A stretch of 32,836 bases of DNA, taken from contig WAKA01000020.1 in assembly GCA_015523565.1 (NCBI GenBank), positions 1 through 32,836 on the forward strand. Direction: 5' to 3'. A program made the translations under genes and the position numbers. The notes below the pieces were generated by a model. The model saw only the letters and a program-made list of their open reading frames with translations. It was not told the origin of the DNA and searched no databases. The DNA comes from Candidatus Heimdallarchaeota archaeon. GTDB taxonomy: Archaea > Asgardarchaeota > Heimdallarchaeia > Heimdallarchaeales > Kariarchaeaceae. Below are positions 1 to 7,371 of this stretch, piece after piece (the stretch's first letter is position 1; the number at the start of each line of letters is the position of its first letter).

Positions 1-95
1 TATTTGCGATAGGTGGTGAAAAGAACACCTCCTGCAATAAGATATGCAATTATGTATATTACAAGTATTGAAAGTGCGAAAGAACTAATTTCCAT
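1..95 (-). CDS. 5' end of a small membrane protein, cut by window edge
   Basis: Too short for the ORF track. On the minus strand an ATG at 95 opens a frame that stays open to the left edge and encodes one clear hydrophobic helix (about residues 5-24) followed by a positively charged TYRK. This is the pattern of an N-terminal membrane anchor with the C-terminus in the cytoplasm. An in-frame ATG at 113 would add six residues. A TTTAAA-like box lies about 22 bp upstream of the ATG at 95. The family cannot be named from about 31 residues. Confidence 0.45.
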   Translation of the reverse strand, partial: MEISSFALSILVIYIIAYLIAGGVLFTTYRK

Positions 96-224
96 CAAAT
101 CACATCGTATCATTTAAAGAATAGATACATATTGTTTATTCACATAAAATAATTTTTTGTAATCCAAGGTAATTTTGTTATGGATGTATTGAAAACATAT
201 TGTAAAGAAAAAAGACATGAAAAT

Positions 225-1133
225 CTATTTTTTCCCCAATTGCCTTTCTAACTCTTCAATCCTTTTCAAAGCTTCTTCTTTTTCTTTCTTTTCACGATCC
301 GCCCTTTCTCGTTCGCGTTCTGCCCGTTCGCGTTCACGGTTCGCCCGTTCCCGTTCTTGCTCGGCTCGTTCCCGTTCACGATCCGCCCGTTCCCGTTCAC
401 GATCCGCCCGTTCTCGTTCTTGCTCAGCCTTAGTTTTTAGACGGGTTCCAGTTTTTCGATCAATAAAGATGAGTTGGTATAAGTCATAGAGTTTTCCTTT
501 TCTTCTATATTTATCATTTAACTTCATGATGCCGAACTTGAAGGGGATAAGTTGGGGCAAAATGTCAATTGTCTTTTCAAGATCTATTTCTTCATCACCT
601 TCAACGCAACAATAATCTTTAAGGGTCTCAATACTGTATTTATTATTTTCCTTATAATATATTTCAAGGTGGGGTGCTTTTACTGCCTCCGGTTTTGGAA
701 GGTGATCACTAAAGGCAACATAAACGGGAATTCCCAACATCATGCAATTATTTGCAGTCAGTCCGATGTCATTGGTGTATGTGGATTTTGACAGAATATT
801 GATGGTCATGGTTGGACGCCTTAAGTCAAACTCAAGTTCGTTATAGGAAGACAATTGTTCTTTCAATGGAAAATTCTTGAAATATGAAATGTCAAACTGA
901 ATGTCCAATTTGACCTCCCCAAGTACAAAATAATGGTGGAGATCCCAAAATATCCTGTCGTTTGGGAAATTTGTTGAAAGTACATCATGAATATAATTGA
1001 TTTTATGTGAATGAGGTTCGCTTTCTCTTCTCCCTAGTCGTGGTGCAGTTTTTTGGGTTTTTTCATTTTCCATTCTAAGTGCAGCATCCCTATGTCTAGT
1101 ATTAAGGAAACCAGCGCATTCTGTTTTTGACAT
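225..1133 (-). CDS. Uma2-like (PD-(D/E)XK fold) protein with C-terminal heptad coiled coil
   Basis: 302 aa. The middle part (about residues 45-205) resembles the Uma2 family of restriction-endonuclease-like proteins, which is abundant in cyanobacteria. The visible pattern is an LGEVKLDIQFD strand, then INILSKSTYTNDIG, then an LGIPVYVAF strand, matching the family's 'E(I/V)LSPST..ND...LGVPEYW' block. The usual Glu before the 'LS' is replaced (TINILS), so catalytic competence is doubtful. From about residue 236 to the end the protein is a run of RERERAD/AEQERER heptads, a very regular charged coiled coil that Uma2 proteins often carry in shorter form. The ATG at 1133 is chosen because a TATA box (CCTTATATCC) is centred 27 bp upstream, giving a leaderless transcript; a second Met lies 20 residues in. 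Function in the cell is unknown. Transfer from bacteria is possible. Confidence 0.6.
   Translation of the reverse strand: MSKTECAGFLNTRHRDAALRMENEKTQKTAPRLGRRESEPHSHKINYIHDVLSTNFPNDRIFWDLHHYFVLGEVKLDIQFDISYFKNFPLKEQLSSYNELEFDLRRPTMTINILSKSTYTNDIGLTANNCMMLGIPVYVAFSDHLPKPEAVKAPHLEIYYKENNKYSIETLKDYCCVEGDEEIDLEKTIDILPQLIPFKFGIMKLNDKYRRKGKLYDLYQLIFIDRKTGTRLKTKAEQERERADRERERADRERERAEQERERANRERERAERERERADREKKEKEEALKRIEELERQLGKK
291..426. repeat. 21-bp tandem repeat encoding coiled-coil heptads
   Basis: About six to seven imperfect copies of a 21-bp unit of the type TTCACGATCCGCCCGTTCCCG. Each copy encodes one seven-residue unit (RERERAD and variants) of the Uma2-like protein on the minus strand. 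The tract is visibly more GC-rich than its surroundings. Its period equals one coiled-coil heptad, so gain or loss of a unit would keep frame and register. Confidence 0.85.
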
Positions 1134-1156
1134 CTAAAAAAAAATGGTTTGAAAGG

Positions 1157-1162
1157 ATATAA
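1157..1162 (-). promoter_or_regulatory. TATA box of the Uma2-like gene
   Basis: On the minus strand CCTTATATCC lies about 27 bp upstream of the ATG at 1133, the spacing expected for a leaderless archaeal transcript. No Shine-Dalgarno sequence precedes the ATG. Confidence 0.5.
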
Positions 1163-1314
1163 GGTTTTGCGATGGAGACTTGTTTACAAATGAACTTAAA
1201 GAAAATTGTTCATTTGGATATGAACAATTAAATTAATGCAATCATAATAAATAATTTTCAGAAAATTACTGGGGACACGATAAGTTAATTAATTCAGCGA
1301 AATCAGGGGATACA

Positions 1315-1941
1315 ATGGAACAGATGACCCACTACCCAGAACGGTTTTTGCGGATTATGCAAATAGGCATCATAGTTCTTTTGGCGTCGATGCTTGGTGT
1401 TCATTTTATTTTGAATGATGAGCTCAACACAGCAGTTATTGTGATTATGCTTTTTCAATTATTGTTGATTGGCAGTGTCATGCTGACTGGAGTTTATTAT
1501 GCCTATAAGATGAGCAAGGATTCTTTTGTTGGTTGGCTATTGTTGCTGACGGGGGCAACATTCGCCTTTCTCAAGATCTATATTGCACCTTTTGTTTATG
1601 ACTTTTTGAATATTGCAGGATTGTTGTTTTTTGTTTTTGTGCCTGCCCCAATCATGGTCATAGGTCTAAATAAGATTGCGAGACCTGGAAAGATTGGAGT
1701 TTATGTATTTGCGGCTTTTGCAGTAATCAAGGTCTCTTTGGAGTTCTGGTGGTTTACAGTCTTCAGGAAATTTGCAGAGGGTGCATCGGAGCTGAAAGCA
1801 ACGTTGGACTTGAATTATTCCATTATTTTGGTTCTGGATTCGTTGTTTGCCGTCTTTCTGGTTGTTGGTATTCCATCTGCATTAGGGGAAGGCGGATCAT
1901 TGGAGACATATTTGCAACAGTCAACAAGCAAAGGAGACTGA
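1315..1941 (+). CDS. multi-pass membrane protein of unknown function
   Basis: 208 aa with about six hydrophobic segments (roughly residues 13-32, 38-62, 72-92, 98-118, 125-147 and 165-190) and short charged loops. No family motif was recognised. The start ATG has AGGGGATACA just upstream, a plausible ribosome binding site. The gene stands alone: its left neighbour is divergent, and the next gene (had) has its own TATA box 95 bp downstream. It is loosely similar in size and hydropathy to the 218-aa membrane protein at 19481-20137, but no motif shared between the two was seen. Confidence 0.6.
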   Translation: MEQMTHYPERFLRIMQIGIIVLLASMLGVHFILNDELNTAVIVIMLFQLLLIGSVMLTGVYYAYKMSKDSFVGWLLLLTGATFAFLKIYIAPFVYDFLNIAGLLFFVFVPAPIMVIGLNKIARPGKIGVYVFAAFAVIKVSLEFWWFTVFRKFAEGASELKATLDLNYSIILVLDSLFAVFLVVGIPSALGEGGSLETYLQQSTSKGD

Positions 1942-2035
1942 GAAGAAATCAATAAACTAATTGGTAGGGCGTACAACCAGCAATATTGAATACTTGATTT
2001 AAAATTGACAAACGTATGCGGAAAAGCGAGAATGG

Positions 2036-2043
2036 TATAAATA
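2036..2043 (+). promoter_or_regulatory. TATA box of the had gene
   Basis: TATAAATA centred about 25 bp before the ATG at 2065. Transcription would start at or next to the start codon, so the AGGAG just upstream of the ATG may not be in the mRNA. Confidence 0.7.
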
Positions 2044-2064
2044 GTATCGTAACATAGGAGCCCT

Positions 2065-3099
2065 ATGCCATTGAAAATGAAAGCTGCAATTTACACAGGG
2101 GATCCAAAATTGGAGATTAGGGAGGTCGATGTGCCAAAAGTGGCATCAAACGAGATACTGGTTAAAATAGCCGCATGTGGGGTATGCCATACTGATGAAG
2201 GATATCTTGAAGGGGTTCCAACATTCAAGAAGCCACCTATCATCCTAGGTCACGAACCGAGCGGTCAGGTAGTCGAGGTTGGAAAGGGAGTAAAGACTTT
2301 CCAAGAGGGAGACACTGTCCTGATACCACCAGTTCTTACATGTGGGACATGCTTTTATTGTCGAAATGGTAGGGAGACCCTTTGCAGGAATCAGTTGATG
2401 TTGGGAAACCATATTGATGGGGCATTTGCAGAATACATCGCCGTACCTTCAAAAGACATTGTGAAATTGCCGAAGGGTCTTCCCCTCATAGAATCTGCCA
2501 TTATATCGGATGCAGTGGCCACCCCATACCATGCGGTTTTCAACCGTGCAAAAGCCAAGCCAGGGGACATTGCGGTTGTCATTGGATGTGGTGGGGTGGG
2601 GATAAATGTTGTGCAAATGCTAAAAGCGGCGGGAGCCACAATAATTGCAATAGATTTACAGGAAGCAAAACTACAGCTTGCAAAGGAATTGGGTGCACAT
2701 GTGACCATCAACCCGAAAGACGAGGATCCAAAGAAAATTTTGAAGTCAACGTTTCCAAGAGTGGATCTCGTTTTTGAAGTTGTCGGAAATCCGAAGACGC
2801 AACAGATGGGGTTCAACCTTCTTTCGCCTGGTGGGAAGCTTGTTTTGGTGGGCTATTCACCGAAAAAGTGGGATGGGGTTTTCTCTGGCAAGGTGATGTT
2901 TCGGGAGTTGGAGATCATTGGAAGTCTTGGATGTCCACCAAGTGACTTTGAGAGGGTCATCCATTTGGTGAAGGAAGGGAAAATCAGCTTAAAACCATTG
3001 GTGACAGCCCGTTTTCCGCTAGATAGGATAAATGATGCTTTTGATGAATTAAGAAATGGAAAAGGCATTCGAACGGTTATTACGATTAATGGGGATTAG
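2065..3099 (+). CDS. had: zinc alcohol dehydrogenase, probable 6-hydroxycyclohex-1-ene-1-carbonyl-CoA dehydrogenase
   Basis: 344 aa, the full length of the medium-chain zinc alcohol dehydrogenase family. Catalytic zinc ligands are seen as C41 (in ACGVCHTD) and H63-E64 (GHEPSG). The structural zinc site is C93, C96, C99 and C107 (CGTCFYCRNGRETLC). A Rossmann motif, IGCGGVGINVV, follows near residue 175. The generic family oxidises alcohols with NAD(P)+. The specific assignment comes from position next to benzoyl-CoA reductase and an Oah-type hydrolase: in Thauera and Azoarcus a zinc ADH oxidises the 6-hydroxy ring intermediate to the 6-oxo intermediate with NAD+. It has its own TATA box and is transcribed apart from bcrC. 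A general ADH remains possible. Confidence 0.75.
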   Translation: MPLKMKAAIYTGDPKLEIREVDVPKVASNEILVKIAACGVCHTDEGYLEGVPTFKKPPIILGHEPSGQVVEVGKGVKTFQEGDTVLIPPVLTCGTCFYCRNGRETLCRNQLMLGNHIDGAFAEYIAVPSKDIVKLPKGLPLIESAIISDAVATPYHAVFNRAKAKPGDIAVVIGCGGVGINVVQMLKAAGATIIAIDLQEAKLQLAKELGAHVTINPKDEDPKKILKSTFPRVDLVFEVVGNPKTQQMGFNLLSPGGKLVLVGYSPKKWDGVFSGKVMFRELEIIGSLGCPPSDFERVIHLVKEGKISLKPLVTARFPLDRINDAFDELRNGKGIRTVITINGD

Positions 3100-3128
3100 A
3101 CAAAAAAAGTTCATCCCCTCTCAAAAAC

Positions 3129-3137
3129 TATAATAAG
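3129..3137 (+). promoter_or_regulatory. TATA box of bcrC
   Basis: TATAATAAG centred about 27 bp before the GTG at 3160. It shows that the reductase gene has a promoter separate from had and supports the GTG start as a leaderless one. Confidence 0.55.
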
Positions 3138-3159
3138 CATATGTATTTAATTGTAATCT

Positions 3160-4326
3160 GTGACCTCTGCCACTTCGTCGGATCTTATTCCACTGTTGAC
3201 CAATTTACAGGAAATTACCTATGATATAGATTTTGAACAGGTTCATAAATGGAAAAGGGAGCATCCCGGCAAAAAAGCAATTGCCACTTTTCCAGTCTAT
3301 GTACCCCATGAATTGATCTATGCATATGGGCATTTGCCAGTGAATATTTACGGAGGAGGAGAGGAGATTTCAATCAGTCATGCAGATGCAATACTTGGAT
3401 CATTCATCTGTAGCATATCAAAATCTACAACGGAACTGCTATTAAGCCACCAACCTTTCAGAGATGCATTTGATGGATTTGTTTTTCCATTCATCTGTGA
3501 TGTGGCAAGAAACCTTTCAGGAATATTCGGAAGGCGGATCTCCCAACCGGTTTATATGCTCCATCTTGCACAGAATGTCCAGTCAGAGCATTCAATCCCT
3601 TACTTGAAAAATGAATTTATGCGGATGGTCAGCACCCTTTTTCCGGATGAGCAATTGGATCTGGAAAAGCTAAGGGATGCAATTTCCAAATACAATGAAA
3701 ATCGTGCATTATACAAGAAAATCTATGAATTAAGATCGGAAACACCATGGAAGGTTCCACTTGATGATTTGTACATGACAATAAGGGTTGGTTCAAATCT
3801 GGATGTAGTTAAGCATAATGAATTATTGAAATCAAAGCTTTCTGAATATGAAAAAAATGAAAGACCAAAGAAAGATGCCATAAGGGTTGTTGTAACTGGA
3901 AATTTCTGTGAACAGCCCCCTTTGGACATTATCAGACTGATTGAACAGGTAGGATGCTATGTGATCGACGATGACTTCATGATTGGCAGAAGGTTTTATC
4001 AAACACCTGTTTCTGAGGAAGGAGACCCCATCGAAGCATTGGCAAGACACTATTTGCATGAAGGGGCCAAAACGGCAACTCGTTTCCATGAGGGGGAGAA
4101 AGGAGAAGTCATTTTGGAACGGGTCAAGAATGCAAATGCGGAGGGAGTGATTTTCCTGACTGCCAAATTCTGTGAGCCTGCATTGGATGATTTGGTACTG
4201 CAACAGCAGGCATTGCAAGAAAACGGCATTCCCAGTGTGCATATAGAATTTGAGGAACGGGGATCTGGATACGAGAACATTCGGCTTTCATTGGAAACAT
4301 TTGTAGAATCGTTGTTGTTTGACTAA
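3160..4326 (+). CDS. bcrC: benzoyl-CoA reductase, BcrC-like iron-sulfur subunit
   Basis: 388 aa, close to BcrC (about 380) and BzdN. It belongs to the 2-hydroxyacyl-CoA dehydratase/benzoyl-CoA reductase beta-type family. In the class I enzyme, BcrB and BcrC carry [4Fe-4S] clusters, bind the aromatic CoA ester, and receive electrons from the ATP-driven BcrA/BcrD module. Family signs include YGHLPVNIYGGGEE near the N-terminus and cysteines in the FICSIS, FPFICDVARN, GNFCEQPPLDI and AKFCEPALDD blocks. The start is GTG, supported by the TATA box 27 bp upstream; no ATG fits better. It is separated from bcrB by 148 bp holding a second promoter. The related dehydratases are an alternative, but the full four-subunit set plus had and oah argues for ring reduction. 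Confidence 0.82.
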   Translation: MTSATSSDLIPLLTNLQEITYDIDFEQVHKWKREHPGKKAIATFPVYVPHELIYAYGHLPVNIYGGGEEISISHADAILGSFICSISKSTTELLLSHQPFRDAFDGFVFPFICDVARNLSGIFGRRISQPVYMLHLAQNVQSEHSIPYLKNEFMRMVSTLFPDEQLDLEKLRDAISKYNENRALYKKIYELRSETPWKVPLDDLYMTIRVGSNLDVVKHNELLKSKLSEYEKNERPKKDAIRVVVTGNFCEQPPLDIIRLIEQVGCYVIDDDFMIGRRFYQTPVSEEGDPIEALARHYLHEGAKTATRFHEGEKGEVILERVKNANAEGVIFLTAKFCEPALDDLVLQQQALQENGIPSVHIEFEERGSGYENIRLSLETFVESLLFD

Positions 4327-4446
4327 TCCAACTGATTCTTACTGCATGTTAAAAGAAGCAAAAAAAGGGTGCAGACATCGGAAATTGGGGAAATGGAAAA
4401 AAGTTATTTAGGTATAGTAAATTCCGATACACGATACACTAAGAAG

Positions 4447-4453
4447 TTAAATA
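4447..4453 (+). promoter_or_regulatory. TATA box of the bcrB operon
   Basis: TTAAATA centred 25 bp upstream of the bcrB ATG at 4475. There is no Shine-Dalgarno sequence before that ATG, so the first gene of the six-gene operon is probably translated from a leaderless mRNA. Confidence 0.6.
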
Positions 4454-4474
4454 GTACGATTTCAAGAATAAGCT

Positions 4475-5725
4475 ATGGAAAATATAGTTGCTGTAAAAGA
4501 GGAAGATCTCCAATATGCCGGTGCAGCAAGAAAGATGCAAAGGCAGTTGGTCAGGGATTTTTATAGGCAAGATGTCACGAAACCAGTTGTCTATCTGTTT
4601 GTAGGTGGAAATCCAGCAGAATTATTGCGGGCATTGGGCTTTCAAGTTTACATGCCAGAAATTACCGCTTTGACGATGGCAATCCGTCATCAGTCATTGC
4701 AATATATTCTGAAAGCAGAATCAATTGGCTATGGATTGGATGTATGTGGTTATGTAAAGACAGACATCGGGCTGACGCATTTGTCAGGGGGCGAAACAGA
4801 TATGGGGAAAATCCCCCGACCTGACTTGCTGGTATGCAATTATTCTGGATGCTCAGTCTATGCGAAATGGTGGGAGGCATTGGCGGAATTCTACAAGGTT
4901 CCCCTGATAATGCTGGACATTCCCTATCATAGGTTCAATGATCCGCAAAAGGAAGATTTGGAGTACATAATCGGACAACTTCGGGAAATGGTTGAGAAAA
5001 TCGAGAAGCTTTTTGATCTAACTTTTGACATGAACAGGTTAAAGGATGTGCTTGCATATTCAAGGAAAGCAGAAGATGGGTGGGGGAGGAGTTTTGAAAT
5101 GGCAAAGCATGTGCCTTCTCCAATAGATGCCTACTTTGAATCAATATTCTACATGTTTCCGATAAATGCCTTGAGGGGAACAAAAGAAGCTGCGGAATTC
5201 TATGACCTCTTGAACAGGGAACTTGATGAGAGGGTTAAGCATGGCATTGGTCCCGTAGAAAACGAGGAATTCCGAACCGTCATTGAGGGAGTCCCACCAT
5301 ATCCCGGTTACAGGTCATTCTGGAATATGTTCAAGAAATGGAATGCCGTGTCTGTTGCGGCGACATACCCAAAGGTTGGGGGAATGTTTGATATCCCTGA
5401 GTTAAGGCATGATCCTGCCAAACCTTGGGAAAGTATTGCAAGATACAGTATTTTCAGTTACTGCAATCTTTCTTGGGATTTCCGAAGAGAAACAATCAAG
5501 CGTTATTTGGAGGATTTCAAGGCGGATGCATTGGTGATACATGGCATCAAAAGCTGTAGAAGCTTTACCGCAGGACAGGGAGATCTTAGGGATTATGTGA
5601 TCAATGAATTGGGATATCCCGCCTTATATGTGGAATCAGACCATCAAGACCCACGGTATTGGGCAGAGGCCCAGATTTTGAACAGGGTGGATGCCTTCTT
5701 TGAGGCATTGAGAATGAAGAGGTGA
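4475..5725 (+). CDS. bcrB: benzoyl-CoA reductase, BcrB-like iron-sulfur subunit
   Basis: 416 aa, near the length of BcrB/BzdO (about 435-450). It is paired with BcrC as the substrate-reducing, [4Fe-4S]-bearing half of the reductase. Family features are LLRALGFQVYMPEI near residue 50, CNYSGCSVYAKWW, a YCNLSWDFR block, and a C-terminal IKSCRSFTAGQGDLRDY followed by YVESDHQDPRYW. The last motif is typical of benzoyl-CoA reductase/HgdB-type subunits near the active site. It is first in the operon bcrB-bcrA-bcrD-oah-ipdAB-sdr. Its end supplies the next ribosome site (AGAGGTGAAAAG), which overlaps its stop codon. Confidence 0.83.
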   Translation: MENIVAVKEEDLQYAGAARKMQRQLVRDFYRQDVTKPVVYLFVGGNPAELLRALGFQVYMPEITALTMAIRHQSLQYILKAESIGYGLDVCGYVKTDIGLTHLSGGETDMGKIPRPDLLVCNYSGCSVYAKWWEALAEFYKVPLIMLDIPYHRFNDPQKEDLEYIIGQLREMVEKIEKLFDLTFDMNRLKDVLAYSRKAEDGWGRSFEMAKHVPSPIDAYFESIFYMFPINALRGTKEAAEFYDLLNRELDERVKHGIGPVENEEFRTVIEGVPPYPGYRSFWNMFKKWNAVSVAATYPKVGGMFDIPELRHDPAKPWESIARYSIFSYCNLSWDFRRETIKRYLEDFKADALVIHGIKSCRSFTAGQGDLRDYVINELGYPALYVESDHQDPRYWAEAQILNRVDAFFEALRMKR

Positions 5726-5731
5726 AAAGAA

Positions 5732-6559
5732 ATGCAAGAGAAATATGTAGCAGGCGTGGATGTGGGAAGCACCACAGCAAAGGCAATTATATTGGACATG
5801 GACAGGAACATAGTTGGCAAGTCATTGCAAAATGTTTCTCCAAAGGTTGCAGAAGATGCAGAGACTGCATTTCTCAAGGCATGCCAAGATGCAGGCATAG
5901 ATCGAGAAAAGGTTGTATTGATCACAGGGACAGGTTATGGAAGATTAAAAGTCAGGTTCGGTCAACTCATCGTAACAGAAATCTCCTGCCATGCAAAAGG
6001 GGCACAATTTATTTTTCCGAAGACAAGGCTGACATTGGATATAGGGGGGCAAGATACAAAAGCAATCAGGCTTGGAGAAAATGGAGAGATAATCGATTTT
6101 AGTATGAACGACAAATGTTCTGCAGGAACTGGACGGTTCTTGGACGTTTGTGCAGATGCTTTAGGATTTTCTGTTTCAGATCTTGGCCCAATTTCTGAAA
6201 AATCCAGAAGACCAGTCAAAATTACAAGCACATGCACTGTTTTTGCCGAAACAGAGGTTTCCAACCAATTGGCAAGGGGCAGAAAACCAGAAGACATTGT
6301 CAATGGTCTCCATTACTCAATTGCGGAAAGATCCATTTCATTGATGCGAAGAGTCGGGATTGTTGATGAAATCACATTTACCGGCGGGGTGTCTCGAAAT
6401 ACTGGAATGGTGCGAGCCCTTGAAGACAAGCTTGGGAGAAAGATCAATGTTTCGCCGTTATCCCAATGGTTTGGAGCAATCGGGGCAGCATTGTTTGCAT
6501 TGGAAGAACTTGAGAAAGGGAGTGATCCAAAATTCATGCCAATGGAGGTGAAACAATGA
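5732..6559 (+). CDS. bcrA: benzoyl-CoA reductase, BcrA-like ATPase subunit
   Basis: 275 aa, an ASKHA-fold ATPase of the BcrAD/BadFG/HgdC family. The dimer of such subunits hydrolyses ATP to push low-potential electrons through a bridging [4Fe-4S] cluster to BcrBC. Visible motifs are GVDVGSTTAK (phosphate loop 1), DIGGQDTKAI (phosphate 2), KCSAGTGRFLD and STCTVFAETEV (the two cluster cysteines), and FTGGVSRN (adenosine loop). Length and motifs fit the short Azoarcus-type subunit better than the roughly 437-aa BcrA/BadF of Thauera/Rhodopseudomonas. The ATG follows GAGGTGAAAAGAA, a strong ribosome site. It overlaps bcrD by four bases (ATGA). Confidence 0.83.
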   Translation: MQEKYVAGVDVGSTTAKAIILDMDRNIVGKSLQNVSPKVAEDAETAFLKACQDAGIDREKVVLITGTGYGRLKVRFGQLIVTEISCHAKGAQFIFPKTRLTLDIGGQDTKAIRLGENGEIIDFSMNDKCSAGTGRFLDVCADALGFSVSDLGPISEKSRRPVKITSTCTVFAETEVSNQLARGRKPEDIVNGLHYSIAERSISLMRRVGIVDEITFTGGVSRNTGMVRALEDKLGRKINVSPLSQWFGAIGAALFALEELEKGSDPKFMPMEVKQ

Positions 6560-7350
6560 TTACAGCAGGCATTGACATAGGCACAGGATCTACAAAAGGA
6601 GTGTTGCTTGAAGACAATGAAAAAATAATTGCAAGAGCCATAAAACCCACAAAAGGTTCCCCCGGAAAGATGGCCACTGAAATTTTCAATGAATTGCTGG
6701 AAACGTCCAAACTTGACAAAGGCGAGGTTGATTATATCGCATCAACGGGATATGGTCGTTATATGATGGAAGAACGCCAAATCCAGATCAGCGATTTGAC
6801 AACCACGGGGAGAGGTGCAAAATTCATCTATAGGGACAAGAATCCCAGCCTTATTCTGGATATAGGGACACAATCCTCTAGAGCCATAAGAGTAGATGAA
6901 CGAGGCAAGATCATCCAGTTCAAGATGAATGAAAGATGCGCCGCGGGAAGTGGAAGATTTATTGAGAGATGTTCACGTTACCTAGTTGTTCCAATGGAAA
7001 AGATTTCTGAGACAGCCATGAAAAGCACAGATCCACAAAAGATTTCCAGTGTCTGTGCAGTGCTTTCAGAAACAGAGATAATTAACCATGTCTCACAAGG
7101 GATTCCCGTTGAGGATATCTTGATGGGGGTTTTCATGAGCATCGCAGACAGGGCAGGAACTCTTTTGAAAAGGGTAAAGCTTGATGCCCCTGTCTTTCTT
7201 GCTGGAGGGCTGGTCCATATGCCTGCAATGAAAAAGGCATTGGACGAGGTACTTGACCAAGAGGTCATATCTGTGCCAGAGGCACATTTTTCAGCGGCAA
7301 TTGGTGCCGCAAGGCTTGGTTATCAAAGACTTCAAAAAATCAAGAAATAG
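6556..7350 (+). CDS. bcrD: benzoyl-CoA reductase, BcrD-like ATPase subunit
   Basis: 264 aa (Thauera BcrD about 282). This is the second ASKHA ATPase, a paralogue of the preceding gene and its presumed dimer partner. The N-terminus ITAGIDIGTGSTKGVLL closely follows BcrD. The phosphate-2 motif is DIGTQSSRAI rather than the DIGGQDTKAI of its partner, a divergence BcrD proteins are known for. Cluster cysteines sit in ERCAAGSGRF and SSVCAVLSETEI. The start ATG overlaps the bcrA stop (ATGA) and is preceded by GGAGGTGAAACA, so the two ATPases are translationally coupled, in keeping with equal stoichiometry. Confidence 0.83.
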   Translation: MITAGIDIGTGSTKGVLLEDNEKIIARAIKPTKGSPGKMATEIFNELLETSKLDKGEVDYIASTGYGRYMMEERQIQISDLTTTGRGAKFIYRDKNPSLILDIGTQSSRAIRVDERGKIIQFKMNERCAAGSGRFIERCSRYLVVPMEKISETAMKSTDPQKISSVCAVLSETEIINHVSQGIPVEDILMGVFMSIADRAGTLLKRVKLDAPVFLAGGLVHMPAMKKALDEVLDQEVISVPEAHFSAAIGAARLGYQRLQKIKK

Positions 7351-7371
7351 AGAAAAGGGGACAAAAACAAC

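Noticed and set aside
217-489. Plus-strand ORF with SARSRSRSARS repeats
   Set aside because: It is the antisense shadow of the 21-bp repeat that encodes the Uma2-like coiled coil; the minus frame has the longer ORF, a recognisable domain and a promoter.
2178-2192. CGVCH, a possible c-type haem binding site
   Set aside because: It is the catalytic zinc region of the alcohol dehydrogenase (CGVCHTDEG) in a cytoplasmic protein with no signal peptide.
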